Origin: an uncultured Psychromonas sp.
GTDB taxonomy: Bacteria; Pseudomonadota; Gammaproteobacteria; Enterobacterales; Psychromonadaceae
Length of the DNA: 64,000 bases
Assembly: GCF_947489755.1 (NCBI RefSeq)
Contig: NZ_CANLFB010000001.1
Location: forward strand, 62,001 to 126,000
Direction of reading: 5' to 3'
Shown here piece after piece: positions 19,958-28,837 of the stretch. The translations under genes were made by a program, and so were the position numbers. Below the pieces are notes generated by a model, which saw nothing but the letters and a program-made list of their open reading frames with translations, searched no databases and was not told where the DNA came from. Position 1 is the first letter of the stretch. Each line of letters starts with the position of its first letter.

Positions 19958-20350
19958 TATGTAACCTTACATGAAATACATCGCATATATAGAATATACC
20001 ATATTAATACAGGGTATTATTTGATACAAAGAATGGGGCCTGATAAACAGTATGGACTATCAGTTATAGTAAAAGAAAAATGATATTTCACTTTATAAGA
20101 TTAATATTACAGAAAATCATTAAAACATCTTATTTTGGATTAAATAAGGTGTAAATCACAGTCAATTCTAGTTAGTATTAATTTATTTTGTGTTAATGTT
20201 TAATTCATACAAATCATTTAAGTTCATTTATTTTATTAGAAATGATTAAAATCTTTTAATTATTCAACTATTGATCGCTTATACCCTTTAACCATTGCTA
20301 AATTCAGATTGAATTTACGCTAAAATATTATTTTCGAAAAGGAATTCCCA
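19958..20350. other. 393-bp divergent intergenic region, oxyR / lipoprotein
   Basis: Holds the promoters of oxyR (leftward) and of the lipoprotein gene (rightward). It is very AT-rich. Near oxyR an atatatagaatataccatat stretch could include part of an OxyR autoregulatory site, but the full ATAG-CTAT tetramer pattern is not met. AAAAGGA precedes the rightward start. No other element recognised. Confidence 0.4.
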
Positions 20351-23350
20351 ATGAAATGGTATCAACTCTTATCTGTAGCACTCCTTTCATCAGTGCTTTT
20401 TGCATGTGGCGGAGGTAGTGATGGAGGGTTGAGTTTCAATGATAGTAGTTCAGACTCTACCGATTCAACTGACGATACGGATGATAGTACAGACTCAACA
20501 GACTCAACAGATGACAGTACTGACTCAGATGATGCAGAAGAGGTTACATTAAGTGTTTCATTATTTACATGCCCAACTGAATGGGATAGCGAATCTGACG
20601 ATATCTCTTTATGTACGGAAACTACTGAAATATCTGAATCAGAGCCTGGCTATATTGCTGTATCACTTTCTCTAGATGGTGAAGTTGTTACTGGAGAGAG
20701 AGAGGCGCTCTATGCTTCAACAACAACAGGTAAATTCGAAATAGATAGTAATTTAACAGATGAAAGCACAGGTATTGCTTATTTCAAATTAAATGCTGAT
20801 GATCAATTAGGCGTAGGTATCGTTACTTTTACTTCTGATGCGTACGATGGGACACTAAGTACTACATTAACTTTTTTATCTGTTTCTGAACCAGTCGACA
20901 CAGACGAACTCCAATTAACTGCTTCTTTATTTATTTGCCCTAATGGATGGGATAATAATTCAAGTGATCTCTCTGTATGTGAAACAACGACTGAAATAGA
21001 TGAGTCCGATACCGCTATTATCTCGGTTACTCTTTATTTGGAAGGAGAGGCTGTAGTAGGAAGTCGACAAGCTATCTATACGGAAACAACTAAGGGCAGT
21101 TTTAAAGTTGATAGCGCTTTAACGGATGAAGCGACAGGCACTGCTTATTTTGAACTTAATATTGATGATGACTTAGGTGTTGGTATTGCCACTATTACAA
21201 CCGATGCCTTTGGTGGCGATGCGTCTACCGAAGTTACTTTTGAAGTGATAGAGTCAGATGAGGTTGTAGTCGAAGATGAAGAAGTTGAACTTAGTGCATT
21301 ATTATACAGCTGCCCAAGCAACTGGTCTAAAAATGATGGAACAGATTCTTGTGCTACAGTCTCTAATTTCTCCGCAGTTGAAGAAGGAGTCGTATCAGTA
21401 ACATTAACTCAGGGCGGAGAAGCTGTTACTGATAACCAACAAATAATTACCGCATCGACCACTCTAGGTGAATTCTCTACATCGACAGCATTAACCAACA
21501 CTGATGGTATTGCATACTTTACTATTTCTGCAAGTGATGCTGTAGGTGCTGGTCGAATTACTGTAACCACAGATGCCTTTGATGAAGAGACTAGTACAAC
21601 ATTAAACTTTGAAATTGTAGAAGCTGATTTTGCAATGACAATAGAAAATATACTGAATGATGAGCTATTAGCACAAAGCTCAACAACATTGATTACGGTG
21701 AATTTAACACTCGATGGTGAAGCTTATAATACGCCGGTAAATGTTAGCTTTTCATCTATATGTGCAGTCGCAGGTACTTCTAGTTTAGATGATACCGTTA
21801 CAACGACTAATGGTATTGCACAAGCAACGTATCAAGCTGAAGGATGTGTTGGTGAAGATACTATTACCGCTTCTATTGATATTAATGACTTATCAATGAG
21901 TACAACAATAAATATTGCAAGCTCTGATGCAGATAGTATTCGTTTTATTAGTGCAACGCCTACAGATATTGCTATAGCTGGTACGGGAGGCGCTGGCCGC
22001 CAAGAAACATCAACTGTACTATTTGAAGTTGTTGATGTAAATGGAGTAGCAAGTTCATTGCAAGATGTTACTTTTTCTCTTGAAATCGCTCCAGTAGGGA
22101 CAACTCTCGACAGTGAAACAGGTACAACAGATGACGATGGTGAAGTATCCGTTGTTGTTAAATCTGGTAAAATAGCGGGTACTGTTAGAGTTAAAATAGA
22201 AATAGATAACGACGAATCTGTTATTTCAAGTATTTCAGATCAATTAAGTGTTTCTACAGGCCTACCAGACCAAGATAGCTTTTCATTTGCACTTGAAGAT
22301 CATTCTCCTGAATCATTTAATATTAATGGTGTAACTATTAATGCAAGTGTTTTGCTTGCAGACCGATTTAATAATGCGGTACCTGATGGCACGACTATCT
22401 TTTTTAATACAGAGGGTGGGGCAATTCGCGATACAGAAACAGGCACAACAGGGGCTTGTACTACTTCTGGTAGTGGTTGTTCGGTTGAATGGGTTTCTCA
22501 GAACCCTCGACCTGAAGGTAATAAATTAACTGATTTTAATATTGATGGGCAATGTGGTTATTTTGAATTTGCACCAAGTGATAAAAATAATACAGGGCCT
22601 TGTATTAATACTGACGATGTTCCAGTGAAAAGCGGTATGGGTCAACCTCATGGAGGTCGAGTAACTATTACAGCTTATACTGAAGGAGAAGAAAACTTTA
22701 TTGATAATGACGGTGATGGTTGGTTTAATCTAACTAAAGGAGATGCTTTTGTCTTATCAACAGATGTTGGGGAAGTGTTTTTTGATTATAATGAAGATGG
22801 TCTTTATACAAAAGATGAAGAAGAGTATAGAGATATCGATGGAAGCAGAGACTATACTAGTACTATTGAAAATCCTATCTATAATGGACTGTTATGTTCT
22901 GACGAAAGTGAAGCGCTTGCTGATTGTTCAAAAGGTCTAGTACACGTCCGAGATCAGCAAATTTTAATTATGGCGTCTACTGATCAATATATTCGAGTTC
23001 AACATGATAGTACTGATATTGGGGAAGTTGATTTAGCCCCTAATGATGAAGATACTGACGAAGATATTATTATCGAATCTTACAATGTAACGGCTTATTT
23101 TGCAGATATTTACAACAACAGACCACCAACGGGTACAACTATTAATGTATCAACCGAAAATGGCCAACTATCAGGGCAAACTTCTTGGGTCGTTGGTAGT
23201 AGTGTTGACTTTGGAGCCTATGAGATTGAATTTACACTTATTCAAGAAGATAGCCCAAATGACAAAACTTTTGGAACTTTGTCTATTGAACTCGTAACAC
23301 CAGAAGGCGGCTCTTTAACTTTCCAAATGAACGTTCGTGACGCGGGTTAA
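20351..23350 (+). CDS. large Ig-like repeat lipoprotein, function unknown
   Basis: Predicted surface or periplasmic lipoprotein of 999 residues: signal peptide 1-18, lipobox LFAC with lipidated Cys19, a Gly-rich spacer, then an Asp/Ser/Thr-rich linker at 31-62. Three related beta-rich repeats of about 112 residues follow (65-177, 187-299, 312-423). Each opens with CPxxW and has a second Cys 13-14 residues on (74/88, 196/210, 321/334), suggesting a disulfide per repeat. Further Ig-like (invasin-type) segments follow to about 640. EF-hand-like Asp/Gly loops lie near 785-796 (DNDGDGWFN) and 811-822 (DYNEDGLYTKDE). It stands alone between oxyR and a terminator. I recognise no enzyme; adhesion or structural display is an inference. 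Confidence 0.8.
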   Translation: MKWYQLLSVALLSSVLFACGGGSDGGLSFNDSSSDSTDSTDDTDDSTDSTDSTDDSTDSDDAEEVTLSVSLFTCPTEWDSESDDISLCTETTEISESEPGYIAVSLSLDGEVVTGEREALYASTTTGKFEIDSNLTDESTGIAYFKLNADDQLGVGIVTFTSDAYDGTLSTTLTFLSVSEPVDTDELQLTASLFICPNGWDNNSSDLSVCETTTEIDESDTAIISVTLYLEGEAVVGSRQAIYTETTKGSFKVDSALTDEATGTAYFELNIDDDLGVGIATITTDAFGGDASTEVTFEVIESDEVVVEDEEVELSALLYSCPSNWSKNDGTDSCATVSNFSAVEEGVVSVTLTQGGEAVTDNQQIITASTTLGEFSTSTALTNTDGIAYFTISASDAVGAGRITVTTDAFDEETSTTLNFEIVEADFAMTIENILNDELLAQSSTTLITVNLTLDGEAYNTPVNVSFSSICAVAGTSSLDDTVTTTNGIAQATYQAEGCVGEDTITASIDINDLSMSTTINIASSDADSIRFISATPTDIAIAGTGGAGRQETSTVLFEVVDVNGVASSLQDVTFSLEIAPVGTTLDSETGTTDDDGEVSVVVKSGKIAGTVRVKIEIDNDESVISSISDQLSVSTGLPDQDSFSFALEDHSPESFNINGVTINASVLLADRFNNAVPDGTTIFFNTEGGAIRDTETGTTGACTTSGSGCSVEWVSQNPRPEGNKLTDFNIDGQCGYFEFAPSDKNNTGPCINTDDVPVKSGMGQPHGGRVTITAYTEGEENFIDNDGDGWFNLTKGDAFVLSTDVGEVFFDYNEDGLYTKDEEEYRDIDGSRDYTSTIENPIYNGLLCSDESEALADCSKGLVHVRDQQILIMASTDQYIRVQHDSTDIGEVDLAPNDEDTDEDIIIESYNVTAYFADIYNNRPPTGTTINVSTENGQLSGQTSWVVGSSVDFGAYEIEFTLIQEDSPNDKTFGTLSIELVTPEGGSLTFQMNVRDAG
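20441..20536 (+). repeat. in-frame Asp/Ser/Thr-coding tandem low-complexity tract
   Basis: Imperfect tandem units of gactcaaca/gatgatagt type encode the 32-residue acidic linker of the lipoprotein. The repeated nine-base units keep the frame, so slippage would change linker length without frameshift. Confidence 0.7.
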
Positions 23351-23379
23351 TATCTACTAGATTTAGCACACTACATATT

Positions 23380-23401
23380 AAGGAGCTTCGGCTCCTTTTT
23401 T
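23380..23401 (+). terminator. terminator after the lipoprotein gene
   Basis: aaggagc / gctcctt hairpin with a stable TTCG tetraloop, followed by a run of Ts. Confidence 0.9.
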
Positions 23402-23489
23402 ATGTTCTATTAATACTCCTCTTATGTTTTTTTTGGCACATTTCCTGCTTTATTGTCTTTGTATAACAAATTATTGGCAGGAGCTAACA

Positions 23490-24077
23490 ATGAAAACATT
23501 CTTATACCGATTTATCGACCAACAAAGCATTACTATCACTATTATGTGGATGTGTTTTAGTTGCGCAGTCTTATTAGTTATTCCTAGTTCATTATTCTCA
23601 TTGAGTAACTCTGATGTGCTTCCTGATACTTACGCGCCATACCTTTGGGTGCTGACGTTATTAACAGGTTCTTATCTATTAACTCGATTACTTTCTTATT
23701 CATTTGCAAGGTTGAGTGAATACTATGCGAGCCAACGTTTATTAATTCGTCGTAATAAAATGATTCGTCAATTAGACTTTGAAGAAAAGGCTTTATTACG
23801 AGAGTTTATTATTCAACGTAAAACAGTACTTTCTTTACCGTTAAACGAGCCTGCTGTGAGTAACTTATTAGCGTCGGGTGTACTGGCACCTGCATTTGAA
23901 ACTCAGGAAATAAAAGGTAGTAGTCGTATTATTAAGTTATCTATCGCTATTGATGCACGTGAACAGCTCACGCATAGAGTGATTGGTTTGCCTGTTGGAA
24001 AATTAACGGAAGCTGAGGCTGAAGTATTAAAGGCTGCTAGACCAAAATACGCACGTAATAACTATATTGCTTTATAA
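23490..24077 (+). CDS. SieB-like (superinfection exclusion B family) inner-membrane protein
   Basis: 195-residue protein with two N-terminal transmembrane segments (about 16-36 and 50-70), then a cytoplasmic domain. That domain includes LDFEEKALLREFIIQRKTVLSLP and NLLASGVLAP. This layout resembles the chromosomal SieB-family proteins of marine gammaproteobacteria. The name comes from a phage exclusion protein and says little about the role of the host copies. The ATG at 23490 has GGCAGGAG upstream; an in-frame ATG 66 bases earlier lacks a ribosome-binding site. It stands alone between two terminator-like hairpins. Confidence 0.55.
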   Translation: MKTFLYRFIDQQSITITIMWMCFSCAVLLVIPSSLFSLSNSDVLPDTYAPYLWVLTLLTGSYLLTRLLSYSFARLSEYYASQRLLIRRNKMIRQLDFEEKALLREFIIQRKTVLSLPLNEPAVSNLLASGVLAPAFETQEIKGSSRIIKLSIAIDAREQLTHRVIGLPVGKLTEAEAEVLKAARPKYARNNYIAL

Positions 24078-24111
24078 GCTTTACTTGTTAATAACTTCTC
24101 AGCATTAGCTT

Positions 24112-24150
24112 ATGATCTTAATTATTTAAATGAATACTTAAGATCATGTG
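24112..24150 (+). terminator. hairpin after the SieB-like gene
   Basis: Perfect ten-base arms (atgatcttaa / ttaagatcat) with a 16-base loop, followed by a moderate T stretch. Confidence 0.5.
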
Positions 24151-24263
24151 TTTTAACCCTTTTTTAGCAGATAATAAATTATTCCATTTTTTTGACACTG
24201 CTTTAGCCTCCGCCAATAATTATATATAATAACCTCTTTTATAACTTCCCTGAGTGAGAGAGT

Positions 24264-24950
24264 ATGACTCCTGAACGTTTTGCCCGAATTACTTCTATGT
24301 TGAATCGTCGCCAACCCGATCTCACTATTTTTATGGAACATGTGCACTTACAACATAATTTAGCGGCAATTGTTCGCACAGCAGATGCTATGGGCATTAA
24401 TAACGTACATGCAACTTGGGATGAGGATACAACACGAATTTCTCGTAACGTTGCTTCAGGGAGCCAGAAGTGGGTTAATCTGCATTCTCATGAGACAACT
24501 CAAGAAGCGATAGCTGTGTTACGAGATCAAGGGATGCAAATTATTGCCACGAATCTTTCTGCTACCGCAATTGATTTTCGAGAAGTTGACTATACAAAGC
24601 CGACTGCGATTATCATGGGACAAGAGAAATTTGGTATTAGTGATGAAGCATTGGCATTAGCAGATCAAGATGTCATCATTCCTATGGTTGGTATGTGTCA
24701 GTCTTTAAATGTTTCTGTCGCTTCTGCATTGATTATGTATGAAGCACAACGTCAACGTGAACTTGCGGGGATGTATGATCAAGTTTGTCGTTTACCTGAA
24801 GAAGAGCAACATCGTATTTTATTCGAAGGCGGTCATCCTATTTATCGTCAATTATGTCGTGAAAAAAGCTTACCTTATCCACCATTGGACGACGAAGGGC
24901 AAATCGCTGCTTCCGATGATTGGTGGAATGCTATTCGTGGTCGTAAATAA
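24264..24950 (+). CDS. trmH: tRNA (guanosine(18)-2'-O)-methyltransferase TrmH
   Basis: SPOUT-family enzyme that methylates the ribose of G18 in the D-loop of tRNA using S-adenosylmethionine. The 228-residue product (E. coli 229) has the knotted cofactor site motifs NLAAIVRTADAMG, TAIIMGQEKFGIS and IPMVGMCQSLNVSVASALI. In E. coli trmH sits directly upstream of recG; here three other genes lie between the two. The neighbouring DUF2868 gene starts 17 bases downstream, so trmH is probably first in that operon. Confidence 0.95.
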   Translation: MTPERFARITSMLNRRQPDLTIFMEHVHLQHNLAAIVRTADAMGINNVHATWDEDTTRISRNVASGSQKWVNLHSHETTQEAIAVLRDQGMQIIATNLSATAIDFREVDYTKPTAIIMGQEKFGISDEALALADQDVIIPMVGMCQSLNVSVASALIMYEAQRQRELAGMYDQVCRLPEEEQHRILFEGGHPIYRQLCREKSLPYPPLDDEGQIAASDDWWNAIRGRK

Positions 24951-24967
24951 TTAAAGGAGAGCGTTTA

Positions 24968-26440
24968 ATGAGCCTATACCAAGACCGTTTATTGACGGAA
25001 GGCATACGTATCATTGAAAAAAATGCTCCATCGAATAGCTTTAATGCGAATTATAGTGCGTTAACTTTTCAGGATGCATTATTCAAACGTACTCAATTAG
25101 CTGAATTACGCTATCAAGCAACACCTGTTTTTAATCATTTTCAAAAATTAGTGAAACTATTTTGTAGTGTCATGTGTTTGCTATTCCTTATGATCGGCGC
25201 AACGAGTGTTTCAACCTTTTTAGTTAGTGAAACGGGGGCTCAAATTAACTTCTTTTGGGCTATCGTATTATTCATTGCACCTAATATATTATCTTTGATT
25301 ATTTGGCTTTTTTTATATTTTAAGAAAAATGCGATTAATAATACTTGGGTAACTAATTTAAGTTTATTGTTAATTACACTGCTTGATAAATTACATCATA
25401 AAATAAGTAACAAACATCCTCATTATATTGCGTTATTTGAGTATTATTTTGAACATCGATTCGGCAGTTATTTAGGGCGCGCACAATTATCTTTAATTAG
25501 TCATTTATGGTGGAGTAGTTATTTATTAGGGGCTACATTGTCTTTGTTAGTGGTTTTGGCAACACATCAAGTTGATTTTATATGGCAAACAACCATTTTA
25601 AGTGAAGACGTTTTTGTACAGCTGACGCAAATATTAACTACCATTCCACACCTTTTAGGGATTAATGTACCTAGTGCAAGTGATGTCAGTAATGCCACTA
25701 TTGGTTTAACGAACCCGTTACAGTTAGCACAAGATAGCCGAGTTAGTTGGTCTAATTTACTTATCTTTAGTTTAACGGTTTATGCTTTATTACCGCGTTT
25801 CATTTTAATGCTGTTTTTTCAGCGAGCGGTTAAAAGCCAACAAAAACAATTTACCCTTAATTTATCATTACCTTATTACGTGCAGTTAAAAAGCCTTTTA
25901 CACCCGATCGTTAATACCAGCTTTATCAGTGATCCTGACAGTCTTCATGATAATAAACAAAGTACACAAACGATCGATCAAATGATAAACCGTAAAGGTT
26001 ATGAATCAACCTTACTGATACCTGAAAATGCTTATCCATTAGCCATCGAATTAAATCATTCACGTTTTCAACAAGCCAATAAACATGCAGCAGACTATGC
26101 CGTAGCTAGTTTAATTAATGTAGTTGATAGTGACAGTCAGCAAACGGCTTTATTACAAATACAATCAGGTAACGTATCGAATATTGTATTGTATGTCGAT
26201 TTAAAGCGTTTACCTGATCGTGGTTGGCTAACGTTAGTTAAAAAGTGCTATTACCAGTCCAATGTGCAAATTTATTTAGTCTTATTAAGCGATAAATTAA
26301 TAGAAAAAAATGAGCCATTGTTATCTCGTTTACAAGACTGGCTTGAAATAGCAGCGCAAGCGAATATTACAGAACAGCATATTACTTATATCTCCGATGA
26401 TCTTGCCACTATAAAAAATAATGAGGTGGAAAATGGATAA
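24968..26440 (+). CDS. DUF2868-family membrane protein, function unknown
   Basis: 490-residue protein with four hydrophobic segments (about 64-86, 95-117, 171-190, 251-275). They flank a soluble loop of some 60 residues, and a C-terminal cytoplasmic domain of about 210 residues follows. AAGGAG lies before the ATG. The gene overlaps the following GTPase gene by eight bases, so the two are almost certainly made together. I recall DUF2868/DUF3482 neighbours as a recurrent proteobacterial pair; the partnership is the only functional clue. Confidence 0.75.
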   Translation: MSLYQDRLLTEGIRIIEKNAPSNSFNANYSALTFQDALFKRTQLAELRYQATPVFNHFQKLVKLFCSVMCLLFLMIGATSVSTFLVSETGAQINFFWAIVLFIAPNILSLIIWLFLYFKKNAINNTWVTNLSLLLITLLDKLHHKISNKHPHYIALFEYYFEHRFGSYLGRAQLSLISHLWWSSYLLGATLSLLVVLATHQVDFIWQTTILSEDVFVQLTQILTTIPHLLGINVPSASDVSNATIGLTNPLQLAQDSRVSWSNLLIFSLTVYALLPRFILMLFFQRAVKSQQKQFTLNLSLPYYVQLKSLLHPIVNTSFISDPDSLHDNKQSTQTIDQMINRKGYESTLLIPENAYPLAIELNHSRFQQANKHAADYAVASLINVVDSDSQQTALLQIQSGNVSNIVLYVDLKRLPDRGWLTLVKKCYYQSNVQIYLVLLSDKLIEKNEPLLSRLQDWLEIAAQANITEQHITYISDDLATIKNNEVENG

Positions 26441-27836
26441 ACAATTATTATCTGTCGCGGTTGTTGGCCATGCGAATACCGGTAAGACATCTTTAATTCG
26501 TACTTTATTGCGTGATGCTAGCTTCGGTCAAATTGCAGACAAAGCCGGCACTACGCGCCATGTAGAAGGGGCTGAAATTCGCGTCGATAATAACCAAAGC
26601 ATGGTTATTTATGATACGCCGGGTTTAGAAGATTCGATTAACTTATTAAGTGTACTCGACGGTGGCCCTACTATTGAATCTCAAGACGGTATCGATCGAT
26701 TATTAGCGTTTATTAAACGCGAGAGTGAATTTCCGGAGTTAAACCAAGAATTAAAGGTACTAAAAGCATTATTAAGTAATGATATTCTTTTTTACGTTAT
26801 TGATGTAAGAGAACCTATTTTAGGCAAATACCGCGATGAATTGAAAATACTCAGTTATGCGGCTAAGCCGATTATTCCAGTGCTTAATTTTATTGAAGCA
26901 GGGCAGGACAATATCAGCGCTTGGCAAACCCAGTTAGCACGTTTAAACCTCCATGCTTTTGTTAGTTTTGATAGTGTTGTATTTCGGTTTTCAGACGAGC
27001 TAAAAATCTATCAAAAAATGCAAACTTTGTTAGCACATAGAGAACAGCAACTTGACGCTTTAATGACACAGCGTAAACAACAGTGGCAAGAACGAGAAAG
27101 TGCAGCACAACAATTAATCGCGACTTTGTTAGTTGAGGCTGCAGCATGTCGTTTTAAAGCCGATAATGATGAAAAGAGCATTAGCCTTGCTAGTGATCAA
27201 TTACAATCAGCCATTAGAGAGCTTGAAAAGCAAACGCTACATCAATTATTAGCTTTATATCAATTTAAACAACATGATATCGACCAATATGATTTACCTA
27301 TTCAACAAGGCCAATGGGAATTAGATCTTTTTTCATCGGATAATTTGCAAGAATTTGGTGTTAAAGCGACCAGTAATTTTGTGAAAGGGGCTGGTATAGG
27401 GGTCGCCGTAGATTTAGTAGCGGCAGGCATGACACTGGGAGCGGCAGCCGTCGCAGGTGGTGTGATGGGGGTTTTATGGGGCGTTAAACAACGTTATTAC
27501 GATGAAATTCACGCTAAGGTAAAAGGGCATCGTTATTTATGTGCTGATGATTTAACGTTACAGGTCTTGTGGATGCGCCAACTTAGCTTATTAATTGCAT
27601 TGCAACAGCGTGGCCATGCAAGTGTCGCTAAAATGTCATTAACGGAGATAAAGTTAGATAAAGTTGATTTACCTAAACAATGGAGTAAGTGGCTTAAAAA
27701 TGCACGCCAACATCCCCAATGGTTAATTTCAAACAAGAGTGAACAACCCCTTTTACGAGAAAAAAAGCAGCTATTAATTGATCAAATAGTTAATGGTTTA
27801 ACTATTATTAGTCATCAAAAAAGTGAAAAAGAATAG
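26433..27836 (+). CDS. DUF3482-type Era-like GTPase
   Basis: 467-residue P-loop GTPase of the TrmE-Era-EngA class. G1 is GHANTGKT (12-19), switch I is around TTRH (40-43), G3 is DTPG (61-64). The usual NKxD G4 motif is not evident: the region PVLNFIEAG is in the right place but degenerate. A helical middle part follows. A glycine/alanine-rich hydrophobic hairpin (about residues 315-345) could insert in or lie against the membrane. The ATG at 26433 with GAGGTGG upstream is preferred over an in-frame start 12 bases earlier. Partner of the DUF2868 membrane protein. Confidence 0.8.
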   Translation: MDKQLLSVAVVGHANTGKTSLIRTLLRDASFGQIADKAGTTRHVEGAEIRVDNNQSMVIYDTPGLEDSINLLSVLDGGPTIESQDGIDRLLAFIKRESEFPELNQELKVLKALLSNDILFYVIDVREPILGKYRDELKILSYAAKPIIPVLNFIEAGQDNISAWQTQLARLNLHAFVSFDSVVFRFSDELKIYQKMQTLLAHREQQLDALMTQRKQQWQERESAAQQLIATLLVEAAACRFKADNDEKSISLASDQLQSAIRELEKQTLHQLLALYQFKQHDIDQYDLPIQQGQWELDLFSSDNLQEFGVKATSNFVKGAGIGVAVDLVAAGMTLGAAAVAGGVMGVLWGVKQRYYDEIHAKVKGHRYLCADDLTLQVLWMRQLSLLIALQQRGHASVAKMSLTEIKLDKVDLPKQWSKWLKNARQHPQWLISNKSEQPLLREKKQLLIDQIVNGLTIISHQKSEKE

Positions 27837-27845
27837 ATGCTGGCT

Positions 27846-28709
27846 TTATAAAAAGTCAGCAATTGATATCCCCAAACCTACAGTATTAGTATATTCATCA
27901 TATTCGACTAGGCTGTTGCCATAACCTGAAAAAGCCTGCACGTAACCTTTTACTTGTCCGTACAGTGGAAAACTCCACGACGCTTTTATCGATCCTTTAC
28001 TAAAGTTACTTTCAATATTGTTACGACTAGTGATAGAAAACACATGTTTATTATATTTATAAGCGGCAATAATTTGTCCGTGCCCGTAATAGTCTAATAG
28101 ATCAGGGTTATCATCATCCGAATCTTCAAATCGGTACCAAGGATTCACTGCGATAACTAAGTTATTATTATCAAATATCAAGCTGCCATTAAGGCGGTTC
28201 CAACTACGGGATGTTGGTTCAGTTTTCCCATTGGATTGATGGGTAAATCCAAAGCTCGCAGCTTTAAATCGCCAACCTAACCCTAACTCTTGATCAGACT
28301 CCCATATTAAAAAAGCTTCAGGTTCATAATTTGTTTCACGAAAAGGCGATGAATATTCAGTGTTATAAGCTTGCCAATAAGAGAGTTGGGTATAAGCAAC
28401 ATAACCGGAGATAGGTAAACTTCCAATCTGGTGGAATAGCGGTACTTTAAAGCTAATTTGAAACTTCACTTCTAGGCGTTGTGAGGTGCTGTCATTTTCT
28501 TGCAGTTTTTCATTAAAATAAAACGGCAATAAATAGTTTGGTTTATGCGGTATAATTGAGAAGTTATATCGTTCACTTTTAACTTCATCCTCTATACGTT
28601 CATCAATTGCGCTGGGCTCTTCAGATGTATCTATTATAGGTTCATCGTTTATCGTTTCAGAAAATGCTGTAGAGTTACAAAAAATTAACATAAAAAAAAT
28701 AAAACGCAT
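27846..28709 (-). CDS. pldA: outer-membrane phospholipase A (OMPLA)
   Basis: Beta-barrel enzyme that hydrolyses mislocalised phospholipids in the outer leaflet, working as a calcium-dependent dimer. The active-site block FTHQSNGKTEPTSRSWNRL contains His, Ser and the downstream Asn of the His142-Ser144-Asn156 triad of E. coli PldA. The ATG at 28709 gives a clean signal peptide (MRFIFFMLIFCNSTAFS); an in-frame ATG 45 bases upstream lacks a ribosome-binding site. It is 287 residues, like the E. coli protein (289). It converges on the GTPase gene, ending only 10 bases from it with the stop inside a nine-pair hairpin. Confidence 0.92.
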   Translation of the reverse strand: MRFIFFMLIFCNSTAFSETINDEPIIDTSEEPSAIDERIEDEVKSERYNFSIIPHKPNYLLPFYFNEKLQENDSTSQRLEVKFQISFKVPLFHQIGSLPISGYVAYTQLSYWQAYNTEYSSPFRETNYEPEAFLIWESDQELGLGWRFKAASFGFTHQSNGKTEPTSRSWNRLNGSLIFDNNNLVIAVNPWYRFEDSDDDNPDLLDYYGHGQIIAAYKYNKHVFSITSRNNIESNFSKGSIKASWSFPLYGQVKGYVQAFSGYGNSLVEYDEYTNTVGLGISIADFL

Positions 28710-28837
28710 GTCCTTCGCCTTAAAAAAATTATTAGTGGATAGTAGTTTACGCATAAACTATGGTTGATAAAGGTTAAGTCTAAATTATTGTCAGTATACG
28801 CACAGAAGATTAAATAGATCAGTTATTAAGGTAGAAA

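Noticed and set aside
20441-20536. Short tandem units considered as a CRISPR-like or VNTR array
   Set aside because: Units are nine bases, in frame, and simply encode the acidic linker; there are no spacers.
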